Assembly: GCA_034928305.1 (NCBI GenBank)
Contig: JAYFOZ010000002.1
Span: 593,182-657,181 of the forward strand
Direction of reading: 5' to 3'
Length of the DNA: 64,000 bases
From: Methanomassiliicoccaceae archaeon
GTDB lineage: Archaea > Thermoplasmatota > Thermoplasmata > Methanomassiliicoccales > Methanomethylophilaceae
Every line of letters begins with the position of its first letter. Position 1 is the first letter of the stretch. The position numbers and the translations under genes are program-made. The notes beneath the pieces were generated by a model. That model did not search any database, was not told the origin of the DNA, and saw only the letters and a list, made by a program, of their open reading frames with translations. This document shows, piece by piece, positions 17,187 through 26,499 of the stretch.

Positions 17187-18092
17187 TTGGAAGGCAAAAC
17201 AATAGCACTTATGACAACCTTTTTAATTATCGGAGCCGGGATCGGCATCGGTGCCGGTTACTTCGTATGGGGGTCGGACGGAAACAACGGCTCCGAAATG
17301 GAGAACATAGCACTCAGCGTAGACGGCGTGGTGCCGTCTGCCGAGACGGTCCAGGACGGTACATACACGATCTATAGGGACCTTATCCTTGCAACGAATG
17401 GAGCGCCCACCGGCCTGGCCCAGGATTTCATAGAGTGGATCCTAAGCGCGGAAGGGCAGGCTATAGTCTCTGAGGAAGGATTCGTCGAGCTCACCGAGGG
17501 AGAGTACACGGCCATGAGCCCCGCCCCGAGCGGAACACTCAATGTCGCCGGTTCGACCACTGTCCAGCCGATGATGGTCAAATTCGTCGAGGCATATGAA
17601 GCCAAGTACCCCGGTGTGGAGATCAACGTCACCGGCGGAGGGTCAGGAGCAGGTGCAACGGCAGCCATTAACGGAACCGCAGACATAGGGATGCTCTCGA
17701 GGGACCTTAAGTCCTCCTCCCCCTCCGAGTCCGCGTTGACAGCCACGACGATCGCCAAGGACGGAGTCATAATCGTCGTAGACAAGGCCGCCGGCGTGAC
17801 CGACCTGACCACCAACCAGATCGCCAAGATCTTCAACGGCGAATACACAAACTGGAACCAAGTCGGAGGAAATGACCTCAATATCGCCCCCATAATAAGG
17901 GAGGACGGATCCGGAACCAGGGAGACGTTCGACACCAAGATGGTCGAGTCGCTCGGCATAACCGTCAGCGAATTCGGTCAGAACATGATGGGATACTCTG
18001 CCACTAACTCGACCGGCGCTATGCTTGCGCTCTGCAAGAGCATCGGCGGGTCCATCGGGTATGTCAACCTCGGCAGTCTGTCCGAGCTGTGA
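17187..18092 (+). CDS. pstS: Phosphate ABC transporter substrate-binding protein, circularly permuted
   Basis: 301 residues with an N-terminal membrane anchor (about residues 8-28). Segment order is unusual. Residues 40-101, including ALSVDGVVPS, GAPTGLAQDF and ILSAEGQAIVSEEGF, match what is normally the C-terminal end of PstS. Residues 117-301 run from LNVAGSTTVQP, the normal N-terminal start, to GSIGYVNLGSLSEL, which normally precedes the VDGV segment. The phosphate-site motifs GSTTVQP, GGGSGAG and GSGTRETF are intact. The start is TTG at 17187 because GAGG lies at 17175-17178; an ATG at 17211 is the alternative. First gene of the pst operon. Confidence 0.9.
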   Translation: MEGKTIALMTTFLIIGAGIGIGAGYFVWGSDGNNGSEMENIALSVDGVVPSAETVQDGTYTIYRDLILATNGAPTGLAQDFIEWILSAEGQAIVSEEGFVELTEGEYTAMSPAPSGTLNVAGSTTVQPMMVKFVEAYEAKYPGVEINVTGGGSGAGATAAINGTADIGMLSRDLKSSSPSESALTATTIAKDGVIIVVDKAAGVTDLTTNQIAKIFNGEYTNWNQVGGNDLNIAPIIREDGSGTRETFDTKMVESLGITVSEFGQNMMGYSATNSTGAMLALCKSIGGSIGYVNLGSLSEL

Positions 18093-18106
18093 GATGATTT
18101 ACATGT

Positions 18107-18187
18107 ATGCAACAAAAGGGGAACACAAAAAAAGAAAAGAACTGTTATTCAAACAGTCATGCATGGACGAGTTCGCCCCTGTTGCAT
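18107..18187 (+). promoter_or_regulatory. Nested hairpin between pstS and pstCA
   Basis: The outer arms ATGCAACA (18107-18114) and TGTTGCAT (18180-18187) pair fully and are extended by GGGG/CCCC. An inner hairpin ACTGTT (18141-18146) with AACAGT (18152-18157) lies inside. In a polycistronic pst transcript such a structure could stabilise or attenuate, allowing more binding protein than permease. Confidence 0.45.
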
Positions 18188-18206
18188 CAAATCATGAGGT
18201 CTGATC

Positions 18207-20267
18207 ATGGCTTCCAGCAATATGGCGTTCAGGTTCGAAGAGGTCGAAAAGACCGGAACGGGTTTTGAAACCCCCGACGGTAAAGGCAGGAGCATAACGA
18301 CCCGTCGCTTCAATCCGGACGCCATACCTAAACTTGTTTTGGCAGCCACGGCCGTCTCGGCCGTGGTCATAGTATTTTTTATAATAATCTACATCGCGGG
18401 CCTAAGCCTGCCGGCTTTTAGGGAAGTCGGCATATGGGAATTCGTTTCTGGAGATTTGTGGTATCCGAGCCAGGGATACTACGGGGCGCTTCCGCTGATC
18501 ACAGGTACGGTATTGGTGACGGCCGGGTCCATATTGTTCGCGGTCCCCCTGGGCGTAGGAGCTGCGATCTACCTTTCGGAGATAGCTTCGGAGAAGGTCA
18601 GAAACATATTGAAACCTGTATGCGAAGTATTTGCGGGAATACCCAGCATTGTTTACGGATTTTTTGGAATGGTCGTCCTTTGCCCGTTCCTTTTAAATCT
18701 TTTCCCTGACCAGTTGATGTATTCTACATCCTGGATCGCAGGATCGATACTTTTGGGAATCATGGCACTCCCCACGGTCATATCTGTATCCGAAGATGCC
18801 ATCCGCGCTGTGCCCGTCTCATATCGCCGCGCTTCCCTGGCGATGGGAGCCACCGGATGGGAGACCACCACCAAGGTCGTTCTTCCGGCCGCATCTTCCG
18901 GAGTTATCGCCGCGGTGATACTGGGTATCGGAAGGGCAATGGGCGAGACCATGGCAGTGATAATGGTCACAGGCAACTCACCTATCATCCCGGACCCCAT
19001 TTTCAACATATTTTCCAACATCAGGACGCTGACGGCCACCATTGCATTGGAAATGCCCGAAGTGGCCTATAACAGCATTCACTATTCTTCGTTGTTCGCC
19101 GTCGCAATTCTGTTGCTTATTTCGGTAATAATCGTAAATCTCACTGCGAACGCGATCGGAAGAAGGACGAAGAGGAAACTCGGTATAATCAAAGCCTCGG
19201 AACATTCTTTCGACCTTAAGAGCATGATAATCCGCAGGATCGACGCCGAGACCCTTAGAACGATACACAGATTGAAGCCGCTCATAAAAATGGTATTCAA
19301 GGCCGCGGTATTGTTCATGTTGGCCTCGATGATGCTCTCCCTGTTCTTCGCGAACAATCTGGCACTGATAATCGGCGGCCTTGTCGCCATAGGATATGTC
19401 CTGATATCGAAAGGGATGAAATATGTCAGTTCCACCGACAAACAAACGGCGGCGCACGCGTCACTTAAGTTACTAATGGTCTTTGTGCTGATATTGCTGG
19501 CGATCATAATCGGGGATATCTTGATTAAGGGCCTTCCGGCGATCTCCACCGATTTCATCTTCGGAATGCCCAGCGATTCAGGGCGCGCCGGGGGCATCTG
19601 GCCCGCGATCACCGGTACCCTCGAGCTTCTGACATTCACCGCATTGATCGCACTGCCCATGGGCATCGGCGCGGGAATCTATCTGTCCCAGTATGCACGC
19701 GAAAACAAGTTCACACACACCGTCCGTAACGCGGTAGACGCCCTAAACGGGACCCCGTCCATAGTTTTCGGACTTTTCGGTATGTCCGCCCTTGTGATGG
19801 CTCTCGGATGGGGCTACTCCGTGATCGCCGGCTCGGTCACTTTGGCGTTCATGATATTGCCGGTTATAATCAAGACCACCGAGCAGGCCGTCTCAGCCGT
19901 GCCCAAGAGCCTCATAGAAGCATCCATGGCAATGGGTTCCAGCAAATGGCAGGCGATCTACAAGGTCGTCCTTCCTGCGGCCTTAGGAGGGGTCATCACG
20001 GGAATAATCCTGAGCCTGGGGCGCGCCGCGGGAGAGACCGCGCCGATCATGTTCACCGCTGCGGTGGCATTCAAATCCCAGGTGTCGTTTTCACTTTTCG
20101 AACCTGTCATGGCCCTGCCATACCACCTTTATTTCCTGGCAGGCGAGGTCACAGGTTCCACTACCAACCAGTACGGCACCGCGGTCGTGCTTTTGGGCAT
20201 CGTCCTTTCGATGTTCCTGTTGGCATCGCTGATCAGATATCATTACTCTAAAAACACAAAATGGTGA
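18207..20267 (+). CDS. pstCA: Fused phosphate permease PstC-PstA
   Basis: A 686-residue protein joining both inner-membrane subunits. The PstC half (about residues 1-330) has [12 protein letters not shown] and the EAA-type loop [22 protein letters not shown]. The PstA half (about residues 400-686) has [12 protein letters not shown] and [21 protein letters not shown]. Each half carries about six membrane segments with extra helices at the junction. Separate PstC and PstA are the rule, so this is a true fusion in one continuous frame. It overlaps pstB by seven bases. Confidence 0.94.
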   Translation: MASSNMAFRFEEVEKTGTGFETPDGKGRSITTRRFNPDAIPKLVLAATAVSAVVIVFFIIIYIAGLSLPAFREVGIWEFVSGDLWYPSQGYYGALPLITGTVLVTAGSILFAVPLGVGAAIYLSEIASEKVRNILKPVCEVFAGIPSIVYGFFGMVVLCPFLLNLFPDQLMYSTSWIAGSILLGIMALPTVISVSEDAIRAVPVSYRRASLAMGATGWETTTKVVLPAASSGVIAAVILGIGRAMGETMAVIMVTGNSPIIPDPIFNIFSNIRTLTATIALEMPEVAYNSIHYSSLFAVAILLLISVIIVNLTANAIGRRTKRKLGIIKASEHSFDLKSMIIRRIDAETLRTIHRLKPLIKMVFKAAVLFMLASMMLSLFFANNLALIIGGLVAIGYVLISKGMKYVSSTDKQTAAHASLKLLMVFVLILLAIIIGDILIKGLPAISTDFIFGMPSDSGRAGGIWPAITGTLELLTFTALIALPMGIGAGIYLSQYARENKFTHTVRNAVDALNGTPSIVFGLFGMSALVMALGWGYSVIAGSVTLAFMILPVIIKTTEQAVSAVPKSLIEASMAMGSSKWQAIYKVVLPAALGGVITGIILSLGRAAGETAPIMFTAAVAFKSQVSFSLFEPVMALPYHLYFLAGEVTGSTTNQYGTAVVLLGIVLSMFLLASLIRYHYSKNTKW

Positions 20268-21040
20268 TCATATTGAACGAAGATACAGATCTGGCTATGA
20301 ATGTTAAGAACCTTAGCCTGTGGTACGGAAAAAACCAGGCGATATTCGACGTCTCGATGCCGATAAGGAGGAACAAGATCACAGCTCTCATCGGCCCCTC
20401 CGGATGCGGCAAGTCGACACTGATACGGGTTTTCAACAGAATGAACGACCTGGTCGACGGATGCAGGGTGGAGGGACTTGTGGAATACAACGGGCAGAAC
20501 ATCTACGCGCCCGAGGCCAACGTGCTGGATGTAAGGGCGCAGATCGGAATGATCTTCCAGAGCCCCAATCCCTTCCCGATGACCATAAGGGACAACATAA
20601 CGTATGGACCCAAGATTCACGGCATAAGGGACGAGAGGAAGCTCGACAAGATCGTGGAGGAATCGCTTAAGAAAGCGGCTTTGTGGGACGAGGTCAAGGA
20701 CCGGCTGAGCACATATGCCATGAAACTGTCCGGGGGCCAGCAGCAGAGGCTGTGCATCGCCCGCGCACTGTCGATCAATCCGGATGTTCTTCTCATGGAC
20801 GAACCGACCTCCGCCCTGGACCCGTTGGCCACGAAGAAGATCGAGGAACTGGCCGTCCAGCTTGCAAAAGAATACACCGTGGTCATCGTGACCCACAATA
20901 TGCAACAGGCGATGCGCATCGCCGACTACACCGCGTTCATGTACATGGGCGAACTCGCGGAGTTCGGCGAGACCGCGCAGATATTCAACGACCCCAAGAA
21001 CGAGCTTACAAAGAACTACGTGCACGGCGTCTTCAGCTGA
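20261..21040 (+). CDS. pstB: Phosphate ABC transporter ATP-binding protein
   Basis: 259 residues with Walker [10 protein letters not shown], the Q-loop in [12 protein letters not shown], the signature LSGGQQQRL, Walker [14 protein letters not shown] and the switch histidine in VIVTHNMQQ. The residues following Walker A and the NPFPMTI stretch are typical of PstB. It starts inside the end of pstCA at 20261; a TTG at 20273 is an alternative. Last gene of the pst operon. Confidence 0.96.
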   Translation: MVIILNEDTDLAMNVKNLSLWYGKNQAIFDVSMPIRRNKITALIGPSGCGKSTLIRVFNRMNDLVDGCRVEGLVEYNGQNIYAPEANVLDVRAQIGMIFQSPNPFPMTIRDNITYGPKIHGIRDERKLDKIVEESLKKAALWDEVKDRLSTYAMKLSGGQQQRLCIARALSINPDVLLMDEPTSALDPLATKKIEELAVQLAKEYTVVIVTHNMQQAMRIADYTAFMYMGELAEFGETAQIFNDPKNELTKNYVHGVFS

Positions 21041-21105
21041 ACCGCTCTTCGACAAACCCTTTACTTTTTTTCATTAGGGATTGTGCCAGTAATAAAAATA
21101 ATAAT

Positions 21106-21132
21106 AATTTCCGTCCGATATTTACGGAAATT
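21106..21132 (-). terminator. Hairpin terminator for the zinc-ribbon gene, shared gap with pstB
   Basis: AATTTCCGT (21106-21114) pairs with ACGGAAATT (21124-21132). Read on the minus strand the stem is followed by TTATTATTATTTTTATT, a good U-tract for the gene ending at 21151. On the plus strand a run of seven T near 21064-21070 follows the pstB stop and may end the pst transcript. Confidence 0.5.
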
Positions 21133-21150
21133 ATGGAAAATGTTTTGCTA

Positions 21151-21726
21151 TCAGTCTTTAAACGCGGGTTTCGTTCTGTATAAGAAATGCGACACCAGAA
21201 GTCCTACCGCAAGGAACAGAATGCCATCGATCCCTCCGAACAGCAAGACCACTGAGCCTGCGAGACAGAGTATGACCGCGATAGTGTGCCTTCTCTTTGT
21301 TACGCTCAGGACCAAACTTATCGCCACGAGTGCCACGGAAACAGCGAACATGATGCCGAGGATGAACATGGAGTCCACGAGCGCGGACATGTCCGCGGAG
21401 GTTAGCCCGTATTCGGCCATCATGGCTATGTAATCTGGGTCTGATTCGATGTATTCGACAAGGGCCCCGAAGCTTACGCACACGATAGCCATTATCACAC
21501 CTAAAATCACGTAGCCTGCCATCAGGAAATAGATCCAGGTCAGTTTCTTTTCTGCTTTTGCCTTATCGGCATCCTGAACGCCGACGACATACCCTGCACT
21601 TTCCGGTCCGGACCTGTACAGATAGTCGGATCCCTCCACAGGATTTCCGCACTCGGGGCAGAACGCCGAGCCCGTTTCAAGCTTGGCCCCGCAATGGGTG
21701 CAGAACTCTTGTACATTTTCTCCCAT
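21151..21726 (-). CDS. Zinc-ribbon membrane protein
   Basis: A 191-residue protein. The N-terminal ribbon CTHCGAKLETGSAFCPECG (residues 9-27) is followed by a polar linker and four hydrophobic segments between about residues 65 and 185, the last pair near the C-terminus. The long loop between segments 2 and 3 is acidic (EYIESDPDY). Function unknown. It is convergent with pstB. Confidence 0.75.
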   Translation of the reverse strand: MGENVQEFCTHCGAKLETGSAFCPECGNPVEGSDYLYRSGPESAGYVVGVQDADKAKAEKKLTWIYFLMAGYVILGVIMAIVCVSFGALVEYIESDPDYIAMMAEYGLTSADMSALVDSMFILGIMFAVSVALVAISLVLSVTKRRHTIAVILCLAGSVVLLFGGIDGILFLAVGLLVSHFLYRTKPAFKD

Positions 21727-22011
21727 ATGTTCCCATTATCATCAACATTTATTAGATTGTTTCTCAGGTATCGGCCCGTTCCAAATGATTAATATACGGC
21801 AACATCTTAGTCCCTGTCACGGAGATCGCTCTGCCGGACAGTTCCGACATGGTGCCGTGGCGGATATTTCGTCCGCAGTCCATACGGGGGCAAGTGGCCG
21901 AACGTGCGGGTTTGAAGTATTTTGTTATTTTACTAGCAATGCTTTTATACAGTTTCACAATACCAGTGCTGTTGTCCGCATATTTACGTATCGGACGCAT
22001 GAGGTACAAGC

Positions 22012-22440
22012 ATGGTAACTGTCTATGATGTTCCCGCCGAGAAACTCATACTTAAAGCGGCTGAAAAGCTCAAGAGGAATGACAATATCTCCCCTCCTGA
22101 GTGGGCCGAGTATGCGAAGACGGGCAGGCACACGGAAAAAGCTCCGATGCAGGAGGACTGGTGGTACACCAGGTCCGCCTCTATCCTTAGGAAGCTTTAT
22201 GTTAAAGGACCGATGGGATCTTCCAAACTCGCAGCCGAGTACGGAGGATTTGCTGACAAGGGATCGATGCCCAACAGGGCAGTCAAGGGAAGCCGCAACA
22301 TCGCCAGAAAGTGCATGATGCAGCTCGAGGCGGCAGGACTGCTGGTCTCTAAAGACAAGCAGGGAAGGGCAATCTCTCCTGCAGGACAGTCGCTCCTCGA
22401 CAACGCAGCCAAAGAGGTCTACGACGAAATGAATGCATGA
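22012..22440 (+). CDS. rps19e: 30S ribosomal protein S19e
   Basis: A 142-residue S19e with the conserved opening VTVYDVPAEKLI, the central APMQEDWWYTRSASILRKLY and the helix GSRNIARKCMMQLEAAGL. GAGGT at 22001-22005 serves as ribosome site and TTTTATAC near 21942 as TATA box. It begins a ribosomal operon with the PDCD5-type gene, L39e, L31e and aIF6, an order common in Euryarchaeota. The 285-base leader region contains a small GCGGA/TCCGC hairpin near 21860. Confidence 0.97.
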   Translation: MVTVYDVPAEKLILKAAEKLKRNDNISPPEWAEYAKTGRHTEKAPMQEDWWYTRSASILRKLYVKGPMGSSKLAAEYGGFADKGSMPNRAVKGSRNIARKCMMQLEAAGLLVSKDKQGRAISPAGQSLLDNAAKEVYDEMNA

Positions 22441-22454
22441 GGAGGTTTGAGCAT

Positions 22455-22805
22455 ATGGATGACCCTGAATTAGAAGCTTTGAGAAGAAAGAGGATGACTG
22501 AAATGCAACAGCAGCAGTCGTTTTCCCAGCAGCAGTACGCCCAGCAACAGCAGGCAGATGAACAGAGACAGCAGTACGAAGCTCAAAAACAGGCTATTCT
22601 AAGACAGATTCTCACTCCTGAGGCCAGGGACAGGCTCGCCAACGTCAAATTGGCCGACCCCCAGCACGCCGACATGGTGGAGAATCAGCTTATCCAGCTT
22701 GCACAGTCGGGAAGACTGCAGCAGGTCATCAGCGAAGATATGCTCAAAGAACTTCTCAAGCAGATCGCCCCTAAAAAAAGGGATATCAAAATCGAGAGGA
22801 GATAA
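22455..22805 (+). CDS. PDCD5/TFAR19-family DNA-binding protein
   Basis: A 116-residue protein starting [14 protein letters not shown], the usual archaeal opening. GGAGGT at 22441-22446 lies eight bases upstream, so 22455 is preferred to the ATG at 22437 that overlaps the S19e stop. A glutamine-rich stretch (about residues 15-45) precedes the three-helix core, which ends [16 protein letters not shown]. The family is basic and nucleic-acid binding; its cellular role is unsettled. Confidence 0.92.
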   Translation: MDDPELEALRRKRMTEMQQQQSFSQQQYAQQQQADEQRQQYEAQKQAILRQILTPEARDRLANVKLADPQHADMVENQLIQLAQSGRLQQVISEDMLKELLKQIAPKKRDIKIERR

Positions 22806-22807
22806 AA

Positions 22808-22963
22808 ATGTCAAGCACTAAACCGCCTGCGATGAAGGCAAGGCTGAACAAGAAGATCAAACAGAACCGCCGCGTTCCGGCCTGGGTTATGATAAGGACT
22901 AGCAGACAGTTCCTCCGCCACCCCAAGAGGAGATCGTGGCGCATTGGAAAGCTCAAGGAGTGA
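22808..22963 (+). CDS. rpl39e: 50S ribosomal protein L39e
   Basis: A 51-residue basic protein starting two bases after the PDCD5 stop. [18 protein letters not shown] followed by [14 protein letters not shown] is diagnostic of L39e, which lies in the exit tunnel. Confidence 0.97.
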   Translation: MSSTKPPAMKARLNKKIKQNRRVPAWVMIRTSRQFLRHPKRRSWRIGKLKE

Positions 22964-22968
22964 TTCGG

Positions 22969-23232
22969 ATGGCAGATGAAATTCAAAGGATCATCATTAT
23001 CCCGCTCAGAGCGACGAAGCAGGCACCCCGCACAAAGAGGGCCAAGCGCGCCGTTAAAGAGGTCAGGGAGCACGTGATGAGGCACATGAAGGTCGACGAG
23101 GAACACGTATGGCTGGACACCGCTCTCAACGAGAAGATCTGGGAGAACGGGATTCAGAACCCGCCCTCGAAGGTCGCCGTGAAGGCCACCAAATTTGATG
23201 ACGGGCTCGTTGAAGTAACGCTCGCAGAGTGA
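22969..23232 (+). CDS. rpl31e: 50S ribosomal protein L31e
   Basis: An 87-residue protein beginning MADEIQRIIIIPLR, with RAKRAVKEVREHVMRHMK and the WLDTALNEKIWENG segment typical of L31e. The true start is 22969; the longer frame begins inside L39e. It lies six bases after the L39e stop. Confidence 0.97.
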   Translation: MADEIQRIIIIPLRATKQAPRTKRAKRAVKEVREHVMRHMKVDEEHVWLDTALNEKIWENGIQNPPSKVAVKATKFDDGLVEVTLAE

Positions 23233-23237
23233 TAAAC

Positions 23238-23903
23238 ATGATAAGACTCTCCCGTTACGGCGGAAACTGCAATATCGGCGTGTTCGCCGCGGCGGGGGAG
23301 GACCTTGCATTAGTAGCCGGGGACGCCGAACCGGGTTTCGTGAGGGACCTGGAGATAATCCTCGGTGTCAAAACCATCCTTACGTCGGTCGCCGGATCGT
23401 TCGTCGTCGGATCGCTTACGGCGATGAACTCCAACGGCATCGCGGTCTCGGGAATGGCCGAGCATGACGAACTTGAAAAGATCAGGTCGTTCGCCGGTAA
23501 CATAGCTACAGTCCCCGGAAGATTCAACGCGGCGGGGAACAACATCCTTGTAAACGACCGCGGTGCGATCGTGAATCCGATATACACGGATGCCGCCATT
23601 AAGGAATTCTCGGATGTTTTCGGTGTCGAATGCGTCCGTTCCTCGATAGCGGGGTGCGATACCGTCGGTTCCGTTTGCGTAGTGACCAACAAGGGATGCG
23701 TCTGTCATAACGATACGACGGACGAGGAAATACGGCTGATAGCCGAGGTCCTGAAGGTCGAATGCAAGAGGACGACGGTCAACCACGGCGTCGATTTCCT
23801 CGCATCCGGTATAATCGCCAATTCGAAAGGCGCACTCGTCGGCGACCTTACGATGCCCATCGAGATGGGAAGGATAGAAGAAGGGCTGGACCTGTACGAC
23901 TGA
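23238..23903 (+). CDS. eif6: Translation initiation factor 6
   Basis: A 221-residue aIF6 with the repeated five-fold pentein modules, opening IRLSRYGGNCNIGVFA and containing NDRGAIVNP and TNKGCVCHN repeats. It prevents premature joining of ribosomal subunits. The ATG at 23238 is preferred over the GTG at 23229, which overlaps the L31e stop. Final gene of the ribosomal operon. Confidence 0.96.
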   Translation: MIRLSRYGGNCNIGVFAAAGEDLALVAGDAEPGFVRDLEIILGVKTILTSVAGSFVVGSLTAMNSNGIAVSGMAEHDELEKIRSFAGNIATVPGRFNAAGNNILVNDRGAIVNPIYTDAAIKEFSDVFGVECVRSSIAGCDTVGSVCVVTNKGCVCHNDTTDEEIRLIAEVLKVECKRTTVNHGVDFLASGIIANSKGALVGDLTMPIEMGRIEEGLDLYD

Positions 23904-24548
23904 TCAACGGTCGAACACCCAGCACTCGCTGTGCTCCGGCAGCTCGTCATGAGACAGATCGATCTCGTTGCCGACATAGTCGATATTTTCGGAAGGGACC
24001 ATCTTCAAAAAGTCATCTAACGGAAGCAAAGCTATACAGAGGCCGAACACGCGATAGTGCATCGGAACTATCACTCTTGGGTCGGCCTTTGCTATAAATT
24101 CCTTCACTTCCGGGAGTTCCATGGTGTAATTGGCTCCTACGGGTACGAACAGTATGTCTGCTCCGCGGACCCGGTTCATCGTTTTTTCATCGGGCATGGC
24201 GCCGAGGTCCCCGCAATGGCATATAGATACCCCATCCATCTCGAAACGATAGATCGTATTCAGTCCTCGTTTCGTTCCGCGCTCGCCGTCATGGTATGAT
24301 TGCAGGCCCTCGATCTCGAACGGTCCGACCTTGAACTTCCCGATCTTTCCCATATAGTCCCTGTGTTCCCCGCTTATGACCCGGGATACGTTATGATCGT
24401 AATGGTCGTGGGTCATCAGAACCACGGACGCGTTTCTCGGAGAAGGTGCCTTGATACCTATCGATTTACCGTCATGAGGGTCGATTACAATGGTGCCGAG
24501 CTCGCATCCGAACTCGAAACATGAGTGACCGTGCCATCTGATGAGCAT
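23904..24548 (-). CDS. Metallo-beta-lactamase-fold metal-dependent hydrolase
   Basis: A 214-residue protein of the UPF0173-like group. The zinc motif is MTHDHYDHN (about residues 45-53), with GDLG near residue 115 and MHYRVFG near residue 163 for further ligands. The opening RWHGHSCFEF is also typical. Substrate unknown. It is directly convergent with eif6. Confidence 0.88.
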   Translation of the reverse strand: MLIRWHGHSCFEFGCELGTIVIDPHDGKSIGIKAPSPRNASVVLMTHDHYDHNVSRVISGEHRDYMGKIGKFKVGPFEIEGLQSYHDGERGTKRGLNTIYRFEMDGVSICHCGDLGAMPDEKTMNRVRGADILFVPVGANYTMELPEVKEFIAKADPRVIVPMHYRVFGLCIALLPLDDFLKMVPSENIDYVGNEIDLSHDELPEHSECWVFDR

Positions 24549-24625
24549 ACCGATGACAGTGCACCGCTGTCTTTAATCATTTCCCAAGGGGCAAAGCGTT
24601 TATCATTGGGATTCGGTTTACCCGT

Positions 24626-25744
24626 GTGAAGAAGACACTGGTCCTTGTTGTCGACAGGGACGACGATTTCGGCGTCAAAGGGGGAGTGGAGACCCCTGTC
24701 ATCGGCGTGGAGAACTGTTCCGTGGCAGCGGCCGCCCTGGGTATAGCCGACCCAGAAGACTCCGACATAAATTCTCTTTACGCCGCGATAAATATCTACC
24801 GCGACATGCTGACCGAGGGCTCCCACGTCGAGATCGCCCTTATATGCGGCAACTCGAAGATAGGATACCGTTCAGATTCGGCCGTCATCGAGGAGCTGGA
24901 CCTGGTCATACAGGAAGTGAATCCGGACAGGATCATCCTTGTAGGCGACGGCGCGGAGGACGAGTACGTCTACCCGGTCATTTCTTCGCGGGTCCCGATA
25001 GATTCCGTCAGGAAGGTCGTCGTGAAACAGTCCCCCGGGCTTGAAGGTACAGTTTACATAATAACAAAGATGCTGGAGGACCCCGTAAAGCGTAAGAGGT
25101 ACATGACGCCCGTAGGGTGGCTTCTGGTGCTGATGACGTTCGTCTACATTCTGCCGATGATGTACTTCTACGGGCTGGACGCCAACAGCTTCTCCAGAAT
25201 ATCCGGGGTGCTGACCATCCTGGTAATAGGTGCCCTCCTGCTCGTCTATGGGTACAGCCTTGTGGACAGGGTCTCGCGTTGGCTGTCGCGCTGGGCGGCG
25301 AATCTGAGGTCCGGAAGCGTGGTCATCACGTTCTCCCTAATATCCCTGGCGCTCGCCGCGTCGGGCCTGATATTGGGGGTCCTGACAGTTCAGAACTATT
25401 ATTCCCCCTCGCAGTATCAGATGATCCTCAGATTCTGCGCCGTGGCCACATGGCCTATAGTTTTTTCGATATTGGTCTTCTCCGTGGGCAGTTTCATAAA
25501 CGAATATCTTTCGAAAGGGGCGGTCAAGCTCAGCTTCATAACCGGTTCCATAAACGTCCTGGGAATCGGAATGGTCATCACGGGTGCGATAGACCTTATG
25601 CTGTCCTACATAAGCATAGGCCTGAATATCACCAGCCTCATCGCCGCCGAGATAGTGATAGGAATTGTGCTCGCACTTGTCGCGACCATTGTCAGGACAT
25701 ATTTCAGACGCGAGATGCGTATCCCCTTGGAAGCAGGGGGCTGA
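24626..25744 (+). CDS. DUF373 family archaeal membrane protein
   Basis: 372 residues from a GTG start. A soluble N-terminal domain (LVLVVDRDDDFG, GNSKIGYRSD, DRIILVGDGAEDEYV) of about 140 residues precedes about six membrane helices between residues 160 and 360. The domain order matches the archaeal DUF373 family, whose function is unknown. It is followed after three bases by mptE. Confidence 0.88.
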   Translation: MKKTLVLVVDRDDDFGVKGGVETPVIGVENCSVAAAALGIADPEDSDINSLYAAINIYRDMLTEGSHVEIALICGNSKIGYRSDSAVIEELDLVIQEVNPDRIILVGDGAEDEYVYPVISSRVPIDSVRKVVVKQSPGLEGTVYIITKMLEDPVKRKRYMTPVGWLLVLMTFVYILPMMYFYGLDANSFSRISGVLTILVIGALLLVYGYSLVDRVSRWLSRWAANLRSGSVVITFSLISLALAASGLILGVLTVQNYYSPSQYQMILRFCAVATWPIVFSILVFSVGSFINEYLSKGAVKLSFITGSINVLGIGMVITGAIDLMLSYISIGLNITSLIAAEIVIGIVLALVATIVRTYFRREMRIPLEAGG

Positions 25745-25747
25745 ACG

Positions 25748-26413
25748 TTGGAATATTCGGAGTGGGAGCCCGTATACCTTGAAATAGTGAAGGACCTCGG
25801 CCTCGAGATCGACGAGGACGAGAACTCGGTCAGGGCCATGAAGGCTCTGACGCTGAACTCCGACCTTGTGATGGACGACGTCCTCATCGACCTTATAGGG
25901 CGCAATGTCACCGTCTTCGGGGACGCGGGATCGCTTGAAGACGATATCGGAAAAACAGAACCTTGCGGGACCCTGATATCTGCAGGCTCTGCGACGGAGA
26001 GGGTGTTGGAAGCGGGGATCGTGCCGCATATGGTGGTCACCGACCTCGACGGAAACGTGGACTCCCAGATCGAGGCCAGCGGCTCGGGCGCGGTGACGCT
26101 GGTACTGGCTCACGGCGACAATTACGACGCGGTCGCGCGTTATGTTAGAGAGTTCAGGGGACCGCTCATACTGACGACCCAGAGCCGTCCGTTCGGAACG
26201 GTCATGAACTACGGAGGATTCACCGACGGGGACCGTTCGGTCTGCACAGCGAGACATTTCGGCGCCAAAAGGATACTTCTCGAAGGATTCGATTTCAAAA
26301 AGCCCAGACTTAAGCCCAGGGACGATATGGAACGTTCAATGAAAAAGCTTGAATGGGCCCGGAGGATCATCTATGAGATGAACCCTCCCGATGTGGATAT
26401 CGTCATGCCTTAA
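25748..26413 (+). CDS. mptE: 6-hydroxymethyl-7,8-dihydropterin pyrophosphokinase (MptE type)
   Basis: A 221-residue DUF115 protein with SAGSATERVLEAGIVPHMVV then TDLDGNV in the centre and AHGDNYDA following, the conserved substrate and metal region. MptE makes the pterin diphosphate for tetrahydromethanopterin-type cofactors. The start is TTG at 25748, three bases after DUF373; no ATG exists near the expected N-terminus. Confidence 0.9.
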   Translation: MEYSEWEPVYLEIVKDLGLEIDEDENSVRAMKALTLNSDLVMDDVLIDLIGRNVTVFGDAGSLEDDIGKTEPCGTLISAGSATERVLEAGIVPHMVVTDLDGNVDSQIEASGSGAVTLVLAHGDNYDAVARYVREFRGPLILTTQSRPFGTVMNYGGFTDGDRSVCTARHFGAKRILLEGFDFKKPRLKPRDDMERSMKKLEWARRIIYEMNPPDVDIVMP

Positions 26414-26499
26414 GTTCAGGTCCGGGAAATTCCTTTGCCGTGCCTATACCTATGTCTGTGGATCGCATAAAGTAAAGATTAATAAGTCAAAGTAATTGT

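Noticed and set aside
25337..26257. 306-codon minus-strand frame
   Set aside because: Antisense to DUF373 and mptE; His/Arg/Asp-rich shadow composition.
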